Assembly (NCBI RefSeq): GCF_910592395.1
Contig: NC_088326.1
Coordinates: 4,843,001 to 4,907,000, forward strand
Length of the DNA stretch: 64,000 nt
Direction of reading: 5' to 3'
From: Lineus longissimus
Taxonomy: Eukaryota > Nemertea > Pilidiophora > Heteronemertea > Lineidae
The notes beneath the pieces were generated by a model. That model ran no database searches, was not told the DNA's origin, and was given only the letters and a program-made list of their open reading frames with translations. The translations under genes and the position numbers were made by a program. Positions 57,301-64,000 of this stretch are shown one piece after another; position 1 is the stretch's first letter, and each line of letters opens with the position of its first letter.

Positions 57301-60300
57301 TACTTATTTTCACAAAAATTCGAAGCTATGCAAGCGATTTTTCAGTGGTAGAGATCGACGGAAACAAATTTCTCGCTCTAAAATGACATGAGACGAGCAC
57401 CAACTTTCGCTAATTTGTGCACAAAATTTCCGCAATATTATAAAAAACTATCGATAAATCTGAATTATATAGACTCTTTTCAGTACCTAAACAAATTTCA
57501 GGTACATGGTCATGTTGATTAAAAGAGTATCAACCGATTGAACATGAGAAAGTTCACTCCTCTTCATTGAAGCAGCGACTACCGCCATTTTTAAATGGTG
57601 GCATCTCTTCTGTCGATCGGCCAATCAGCGGCACTGCTTGCAAAAAGTTGAGCCACCGCCAAATTTGAAATCGCCAAAATTCAGTCAATGTGCCTGCAGC
57701 GCCAACTGGCGGTGAAAACTATATTAATTCCATTAAAAGTAAAAAATGAAAAAATATTAAAAAATATTCAGCCACATTTGAAAACAATATTTGCTCTGTG
57801 GACCGAGGTACAAAGGGAAAGAAATCTAAACGCGAAATGACCTCATTCTCTTAATACAGGTCGGATCGCGCTGATTTTTCGTGTTTTGAGTTCACCTTGG
57901 GCAACTCCTAATTTAGCACCGTCAACGAAGTGGCTAGGCCTTCCCAATCAGAAATGTCCAATTTTGTCCACAGATGGGTCCCTAGATGGATGGATGGATG
58001 GATGGATGGATTGCAGGACGGACACCATTTGAACAGCTATTCTACTAGCTCCGCTGACTTTGTCAGCTGAGCTAAAAAGGAGTACGATAACAAAACAAAT
58101 AGTTAGATATGGGATGGAGATTAGTTTTGGGACACATACCTCTCGTTGGGGCTGATGAGTTCAAGAAGTTTGAGAACTTTAAACAGCGCCTGTCAATATA
58201 CTGTGGGGCTGACAGTCATTTTGAAACTATGCTGTTACATGTACCGGTATGTGATGAATCTGACGTCCCTCTGTTTTTTAGCAAATTTTAGAAATATTAC
58301 GCCTAAAGTGCCCCCTACTAGTGAAAACTGGTCTGATCAGGACTGATTTCTGGTTTCCCATCAGATCTCCTAATTAAGGGCTACTCACCACTAAATTTGA
58401 GGTTCACAGCTCTCCAGATGACAAAACATCCACCCCATGTTGACGAGTGGATGGATGCCAAGGACATCCGATGTCATTTGAACCATTTTACCAGCTCTGC
58501 CAGCTGAGCTTATGAAATGGACCATGTGCTTACCTCGAGAAAATTGACACAGTTGGAATGCCCGAGTTGGGGACATGGTGGAATTTTCTAGAGGACCAAG
58601 TCAAATATACAAGATGGCCTCCTGGTGGCCATATTGGATATCCAATCTGGTCAAAGTTTGGTCACATGGTAGAGGGTACTTTGATACATGCTCACACAAG
58701 CCCAGAACATTCTGGCATGTATAATAAGTGAGTAATAGGACCAAGTCCAATTTTCAAGATGGCCACCTTGCAGCCATTTTTTGTATCCAATCAGGCCAAA
58801 ATTAGGCGACATGGTAGAAGGTACTTAGATACATGCTCACACAAGCCAAGAACATTCTGACTTAATTAGTGAGTTACTGGATGAAGTCAAATTTTCATGA
58901 TGGCCGTCTGGTAGCCATATTGGATGTCTGATCAGCCTCAAATTTAATGACATGTTAGAGTCAACTTAAATACATGCACACACAAGATTAGAACACTTGA
59001 ACTCTGACCTCGGACAGTGATGTCTTGAACTTTTGACCTCTGTGACCTTGAAAAGTAGGTCAATCAAAAACATGTTTGATATGTCATGTGTCCTCTCTAG
59101 ATACACATACCATAAAAATTTGATCAGGTTACAACCATTCGTTTGAGAGTTATTGCACTTTTTCTGTTTTTACATTGCACACCCTTGTGGCCAACCAGAG
59201 AATTGGATCGGACCGAAAATATGATATGTGGGGAGATTTGACCAAGGGGAACATATGTATGAAGTTTCAAGTCAATCCCTCCAGTGGTTACGAAACGTGC
59301 CAAGCTAACGGACGACGACGACGGACGCCATGTGATTGCAAGATCTAAGACTAACACTCCAGTGCTTAGAGGGAGTATGTGTGGTCACTCACCTGTTCAA
59401 CCCCTTCAGCTGCCTGTTGTTGGCCAACACAAAGGTCGTGATTGAGCTGAACCAGAAACAGATACCCTGAAAATGAAAAATGCCACATGTACCGTACCAG
59501 ATGTGTCCATCGCATGGCATAAACTATGGTCAGCAATTCATTCAGTACATTTGATGAGCATCACTAGTGGTGAAACTGAATGCGCATTACGAAAATGAGC
59601 CCTCAGCCAAATTGGTACCAAAATTCAATATCAGATTGACCTACTTCAAGCTAATAAATGCCCTAGCTGTTATAGTGTTATTAGATAAAACAATAGGATT
59701 AATGTGCCATACAACAAACCATTCTTATCTGACCCAGTTTGCACCAATAACTTATGTCTCAATTATGCGGGGATTATGCCCTTGTAACAGACCAGTGTTT
59801 TTGCTAAATGGCAAATAAAGGAGAACAAAGTTTTTAGATTTTCGTAATGTAACTGGACACCCTCAAATTTCCTTTCATGTATGCACAGGGCACAATATGG
59901 CAGGTAAAGATGGGATGCTCATTGTCAACTTAACATTGAAAAATGATGGGAAATGGAACTAGTGCTGCATACATCACTGTCTACAATGTCAATTTAGTTC
60001 CAGTTTCACCCCCCTAAGCCTAGATTGATGATGGTTATCCAAAGGAGCTATCAGCCATCAGATTTCATAAAAAGATACGTAAGGCAACCACCAGCCTGGC
60101 TTTGGCCTCTGTTTTTTGTGGCAAGGTTTGGTACTAAAGAGTTGTTGGCAACCTCTGAAAGGAATAGCATCAAGCATTTTTGTCATGCTCTCTCATGGGA
60201 GATAGTTTGGTAATTTAATTCACTACTTACAGAAATCATCCACTCTGATTTGCTCTGGCTCCTGAAATTAGAATGAGTCCATTCAACTGGTGCTTCAACT

Positions 60301-62340
60301 AGGACCTCCTATAAAATATGTTATCTATGGGGATGCACCTGTAATAATCATGCTAGAACAAGGCACTGGCCTGGGGAGTGATTATTGGCAGAACAAAATG
60401 CCTTAAAATCATTTTTTCTGGCAAAAAAAACTATTCAGTTCTGATGATAATTTTCACTACCCCTGTGGCCCCATGCAGAAAAATGGATATTCAGATTTGG
60501 TGTAGCTGTAATACCATGGCTACATTTCTCACTGGCTGCATTTCCCCCTTTCAGCTGTTTGATGACTCAGTAAGGGGGATTCCCTATGTCAGTCCCTACC
60601 ATCTTTAACACTATCAACACAGCAATTTATTAACAACTGACTGGATGCATTCAATTAAAAGCAGAAAAAAATACTGGCTTATATAACATATGTTTCAGAT
60701 AAAATTGGTGGCTAGACTAACATTTATGAATGGAACTGGTTTTGAAACCCAATCTAAATATTGCATTCATTGCATTGGTATACGGATGAATGACAAACCA
60801 GAATAATCAGGGTTTATTGTCGCATAGTATACCACAATCAACCCAGACTAAAAATTAAATAACCAAACAAACCTTTCTCCACTCCAACTCTTTTTCTCCA
60901 TAATCATATAAAACTTCATCCCCTTTCTTGATTTCTTTGGTAGCATAAAGACAGAGATGAGGATTGCCATTAGTGATTATTTTCTTCATTTTTGCATTCT
61001 TCTCTCTCCCCGTGCCATCATTCACCAGCCTTGCTAGGCATATTTCTGAAGTGGCATCGATGCTGAAAAAAGACGACGCAAGAATCATACTCATGATGAA
61101 AAAGGATGACAAGACAGATGGCCTAAGCCAATCCAAGTTTGAAATAACAAGAAAACCAACATCTGTGCGCTCGAGCCATATATCTAAGTGGACATGAAGA
61201 AACCGTGAAGACCACCGCAATGAAACCTTCCTTGCGAGTCATTCCAAAAATATGGGGCATACATAATGCCCCACAACTCACAACCTCCAAGCATTCACTG
61301 GGCTACATCCATTTTTTTGTAAAAAGGCTGAAAATCGTAATTATACTTGACCTGAGACAGAATTTCCTGCAAGTACACAGTAACTGTAAGGTCAAGGGAG
61401 GTGGCCTGGATTTTTTACATACTTTTTCATGTCATTTGACTAAAAACATGCTAAGTTTTAGATTATGCAAACTAAAAGACATCTCAATGCTATCAGCAGG
61501 TGATTCATCTAATTCATTGCTCATTTGATAAATCAACATGACCAACCTAACCGGTATTAAACTAGTGAAGAATGGATGGAGGCACTAATTTTACAAATAT
61601 TCTGGGCTTGGTTAATCAAACCGGGTTTCTATAAAACATGGCGAATTGGCAAATATGCAGCATGTGGGATTGAGCCACCATGCCAGCTTGGCAGCCATAG
61701 CATTTTTTTCTGCTATTTAAACTAGCACGGCCTAGTGGCTCAATCCCACATGCTGGAAAATGTAGGCATATAGCTTACCAGATGATACTCAGCCTTCCCT
61801 GACCTTACATCCGAGTACCAGTACAGTAAAACATCATGACATGACATCACAGGCCTTTCAATTACGGCATTTGGGCTACACCCTCTATTTTAAATGGTCC
61901 CCAATAAATTTGGGCTTTTTTGCCCGTGAATGTACATGTAGTTTGTGACATGGTTGAACTCAGTTACAACTATAGGCTTTTTTCTCCTATTAGTCCTAAG
62001 CAATAAAGACTTTGACTCTAAATAGTTAAATTGGTGACTTTTAAGACAAAGAGAAACTTAAGCATTTTTTTTTCTCATTTTGGGTGCCCAATTTGGGCCT
62101 ACAACATAACGTCCTGTTTCATGTAATTGAAAAACCTGCATCACGAATCCAGATGCAAAGCACAACCCTACCAGTATTCCTTGCCACTGTGTGAAAAGTA
62201 ATATAAGTAATTTCCCAGTTGCAGCTCCTTATATTCTTCACACCAATCCCGGTCTCCTTCATCAGCAGAGATAAGATCCCCACTGTATCTTAGCAGAAAT
62301 TGCCCAGGTTGAATACTGTCTGTAGCAATAACACCTCTAC
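50817..62340 (-). CDS. SET-domain (KMT5A-like) lysine methyltransferase gene, 5' part missing
   Basis: Nine minus-strand exons join by phase: 62340-62172, 61062-60873, 60261-60231, 59466-59393, 55278-55162, 54797-54704, 54665-54459, 53898-53770 (contains a TGA, perhaps optional) and 51376-50817. The first two give most of a SET domain: GRGVIATDS, LLRYSGD, CIDATSEICLARLVNDG, HLCLYATKEIKKGDEVLYDYG. That order and the YDYG tyrosines match KMT5A-type enzymes, which use S-adenosylmethionine to methylate lysine. The usual RLxNHS is RLVNDG, a form I associate with fish and invertebrate KMT5A-like paralogs. The rest is a helical region and an acidic, serine-rich tail. Upstream exons (N-terminus and start) were not found between 62341 and 64000. 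About 480 residues are visible. Confidence 0.8.
51377..53769 (-). other. SET gene intron, repeat rich
   Basis: No coding content. It contains dispersed GGGGCAT/ATGCCCC repeats at about 52390-52460, 52690-52745 and 53190-53282. Another repeat near 52200-52310 contains CAGCTGAGCTAAAA and recurs at about 58030-58075 and 58420-58510. Confidence 0.5.
53770..53898 (-). CDS. SET gene, symmetric exon with one in-frame TGA
   Basis: 129 bases, entered and left after one base of a codon, with a good acceptor (GCTTTCAG) and donor (GTAATT). In the only phase that fits its neighbours it reads SQLLSDGSKSAMTE...GKENV, then TGA (53824-53822), then PINQEDVTETSDIHRAK to the donor with no other stop. Because it is divisible by three it could be skipped without changing frame. 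Options are an optional truncating exon, a nonsense allele or a base error. The same S/D/E-rich character continues in the next exon. Confidence 0.5.
54105..54370 (+). mobile_element. tRNA-derived SINE
   Basis: An A-box-like GTGGCGCAGTGG near 54116 and a perfect B box GGTTCGAATC near 54163 are spaced as in a tRNA promoter. They are followed by a SINE-like body with CTCCGGTTTCCTCC near 54240. It cannot fold into a sound tRNA, so it is a SINE rather than a tRNA gene. It lies in a SET gene intron, in the opposite direction to the gene. The 3' end is approximate. Confidence 0.7.
54459..54665 (-). CDS. SET gene exon containing a coding hairpin
   Basis: 207 bases, phase 1 in and phase 1 out, open throughout; donor GTAATA at 54458, acceptor TCTTGAG (weak pyrimidine tract). 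It reads IIIKLPEWVIRVTRSHK, MFSGNDFLLPENMILCEL, GKLKDENGRLLITLMDIL. The middle is a near-perfect palindrome in DNA (54554-54615). A fit with flanking exon phases and hydrophobic periodicity supports it being coding. A repeat captured into the gene is possible. Confidence 0.55.
54554..54615. repeat. 26-bp-arm inverted repeat with 10-base loop
   Basis: Arms 54554-54579 and 54590-54615 pair with a single mismatch around a 10-base loop. Partial complementarity extends a few bases beyond on both sides. The RNA of either strand would form a stable stem. Confidence 0.9.
54704..54797 (-). CDS. SET gene exon
   Basis: 94 bases; acceptor CTTTTACAG, donor GTAAGA; phase 0 in, phase 1 out. It encodes CASSCDEEIRMKAKGLLTKF and a short basic end. 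With the preceding exon (LKELDPKLLQTLDK) it forms helices resembling a TFIIS N-terminal-like bundle; this is a weak structural guess. Confidence 0.7.
55162..55278 (-). CDS. SET gene exon
   Basis: 117 bases, 39 whole codons; acceptor AATTACAG, donor GTGAGT. It encodes AVLFTRRTLTLILDDIEATP and LKELDPKLLQTLDK, an amphipathic helical region. Both borders are in phase 0, matching the exons on either side. Confidence 0.75.
55279..59392 (-). other. SET gene intron with several small repeats
   Basis: The unit GGCAGATATTTG occurs four times at 55800-55876, 21-23 bases apart. An ATGG tetranucleotide run lies at about 57985-58011. A diverged triple repeat with AAGATGGCC and GCCATATTGGAT lies at about 58610-58960. 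One relative of the 305-bp satellite, with its GAC run, lies at about 59030-59330. Nothing coding was recognised between 56000 and 57900. Confidence 0.5.
59393..59466 (-). CDS. SET gene exon
   Basis: 74 bases; acceptor CATTTTCAG, donor GTGAGT; phase 1 in, phase 0 out. It encodes YLFLVQLNHDLCVGQQQAAE and a short end GVEQ. The split first codon is completed by the T of the preceding 31-base exon to give tryptophan. Confidence 0.7.
60231..60261 (-). CDS. SET gene micro-exon, 31 bases
   Basis: Acceptor TAATTTCAG, donor GTAAGT. It encodes EPEQIRVDDF plus one base. It is the only sequence between 59467 and 60872 that reconciles the phase 0 end of the SET exon with the phase 1 start of the next exon. 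Confidence 0.6.
60873..61062 (-). CDS. SET gene exon, C-terminal half of SET domain
   Basis: 190 bases; acceptor CTTTTTTCAG, donor GTTTGT. It encodes CIDATSEICLARLVNDG, a lysine-rich insert, HLCLYATKEI and EVLYDYGEKELEW. The YDYG motif is the SET active-site tyrosine motif. The histidine of the usual NHS is replaced by aspartate. Confidence 0.85.
61063..62171 (-). other. SET gene intron
   Basis: Contains one GGGGCAT/ATGCCCC repeat (about 61210-61280). It also has an inverted pair around a TGGGATTGAGCCACCATG-like phrase (about 61665 and 61735). No coding content. Confidence 0.5.
62172..62340 (-). CDS. SET gene exon, N-terminal half of SET domain
   Basis: 169 bases; acceptor TTTATGTTTCAG, donor GTAGGG; phase 1 in, phase 2 out. 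It encodes GRGVIATDSIQPGQFLLRYS, then GDLISADEGD and a YYF segment ending at KEY. GRGV and the following strand form the S-adenosylmethionine-side start of the SET fold. The open frame continues upstream of the acceptor by chance; that part is intron. Confidence 0.85.
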
Positions 62341-64000
62341 CTGAAACATAAAAAACGTAACTGTAGGTGGACTTGGGCTTGGGCTTTCCATTGCCAAGAT
62401 GAACTAGAGTTGAGTACCAGGTTTTTAAAAGGGGGGGGGGGGGGTCAATACGTATAATTTTTAAGCCATCAAGAAGGATTAGGCCTAAGCCAATTGAAAG
62501 TACATTCCCCACCTATTTTGGCTAACTTCAGCTGATACAAACTCAATACAAAAAGACACACTTTTTGTTCCTTCTGACATGACCTGGCCCTTTAGCGGGA
62601 CACTGCAGAAAGACCTGAAATTTTGCTTTTTTCTGCAGGGCACCCTTCCCATACTAACATCTGATATGAATTTCATTGAAATGGGGCGTGGGGGCACAGG
62701 GTTCATGCTAGGATTCTGAATTAGAGAGTAATTATTATCCCTGTGTTGATATTTACTAAGGCAGTCCAGTCAAACTAAAAAAAAGTGAGGTTTGCTAGAA
62801 ACTCATTTTTTCAAGGGTTACTCATAAGAAAGAAATCAGTTTTCACTGATCAAATGAATGAATCAGAATTTTCCTTTGGATGGCAGTAAATGAGGTTCAT
62901 GAAATTGATAACCTTTTTTGAAGGTTGTTAAAAACTTGATTTATTTGAGGTTTGCAGAACCCTGAAAAAGTGGTTTTACAATGAGAAACCTCATAAAATC
63001 AAGATTCCAATGAAATCTCATTTTTTCAAGGTATGACATGTATGAGAGGGACACAGGACTCACTGCAATTCTCGGAGTCCATGGAGTCAGTTACCCTTAC
63101 CCTCACCGCCCTATATTACTAAATGGTTCTGAGGAGAATGTTGCCACCTTGGACATTTCTTGGTAGGAAGAGGGGGAGGTCTTTTTCAACCTACATCTAT
63201 AGATGAGATTGCCACTTCCAAAAAAATGAGGAAAATGTTTTAATGATCCAATTGTATTGGAATGTGGTGTGCTTTTGCTCTTTGCCCCTTAAACTTGATC
63301 ACAATCCTACATGCAGTACAATACGATGTACAAACTACAATAGATTCAATAGTCGATGTCAACGGTACTATTGTCATGTAGATTTACGCCAATCGAGAAT
63401 CAGAACCACGCTCCCGCCAAAGGCACGTGACATTCCTTATAAGGCCATGCTACCCTATGAATCCTCTTTATCCTCGACGCAACAGCATGGCAAGCTTTTA
63501 TGCACTAGAGAAAGGATAGGCGTACAATCAATGGAAACGAAGTTGAAATTATTGATCAAGCCACGGATGACGTGGAATCATTCACCTTAGTTTACCATGA
63601 AATGCAAAAAAAATATTTTTTGCGAACTTCTGATGCAGCGATTTGCATGATTTGGGGATCGTTAACTTACATTCTCATCTATGAACCTAGCAAGTGTCGG
63701 TGGAGCCGGGTGAATTATGTGTCAAATTTGATTATAATTGGCATTTTTTTTGCAGAAGGCCATAATCTGTGGGGAGAATCAGACCATTCTTGTACCAATT
63801 CTCTCCTAGCCAGTTGCCTTCATCAAGATATCAGACGTGACAAATGAGGTCCGTGAGGACACTGCCAAATTTGCCTAATTAACAGAGCATTGTAACTTCA
63901 CAGGAATGTCATGTTTTCAAAAGTGAAGGTAAAAAATGGAAGCGTTGGGTTGCCAGACATGATTGAATAAAACCAACTGGCCCTAGTCAGTCGCCCAGTC
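62341..64000. other. Upstream part of the SET locus, no exon assigned
   Basis: An exon ending in phase 1 is required here or beyond the window. No candidate with a convincing donor and a plausible SET or pre-SET peptide was found. A G run lies near 62430. Short open frames on both strands are not supported. Confidence 0.35.

Noticed and set aside
62173-62512. SET exon extended upstream as a continuous open frame
   Set aside because: The part above 62340 is preceded by a clear TTTCAG acceptor, includes a G homopolymer and has no SET-like residues.

Overview
The window is animal nuclear DNA: GT-AG introns with consistent phases, rhodopsin-family receptors, a SET-domain gene and many degenerate non-LTR retrotransposons and hairpin DNA elements. 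The style (expanded receptor cluster, CR1-type elements, satellite repeats ending in GAC microsatellites) fits a marine invertebrate such as a cephalochordate, hemichordate or mollusc; the sequence alone does not say which.

Region 1 (1-28 kb) is a tandem cluster of one class A GPCR family built of three exons: TM1-TM2, TM3-TM4, TM5-TM7. Two copies are intact, both predicted at 351 residues: copy C (7664-11482) and copy E (20068-26408). Copy A (minus strand, cut by the window edge) has good exons 2 and 3 but has lost exon 1. Copy B is a broken last exon, copy D is broken by a fusion deletion, and copy F (40444) is an exon-1 relic 14 kb past the cluster. Copy-to-copy comparison gives pre-insertion sites for a CR1-type retrotransposon (12.5-13.9 kb), a 1.27-kb TTAA-flanked hairpin element (27.1-28.35 kb), a 250-bp inverted-repeat element, a minisatellite and two large intron insertions.

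Region 2 (28.4-41.7 kb) is repeat rich. It holds a possible TATA promoter with a 5' exon donor, two fragments of one reverse transcriptase family, an unrecognised 303-residue ORF (32525-33436), and a 305-bp-period satellite (38.0-39.5 kb) flanked by inverted copies of a 0.6-0.7 kb element.

Region 3 (41.7-48.3 kb) holds a minus-strand gene whose last exon looks like an aerolysin-type beta-pore protein. A phase-compatible upstream exon lies 5.6 kb away. The intron between them contains a 4.7-kb element with inverted terminal repeats of about 630 bp and a frameshifted gene for an XPG/FEN1-type PIN nuclease with a C-terminal CXC-like cysteine cluster. This is the best candidate here for an undescribed mobile system.

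Region 4 (50.8-62.4 kb) is a minus-strand SET-domain (KMT5A-like) methyltransferase gene that I could join over nine exons by splice phase. It ends at 50817; its 5' exons were not found. One exon contains a 26-bp-arm hairpin within coding sequence, and another symmetric exon is open except for one in-frame TGA. The introns carry a SINE and several small repeat families.
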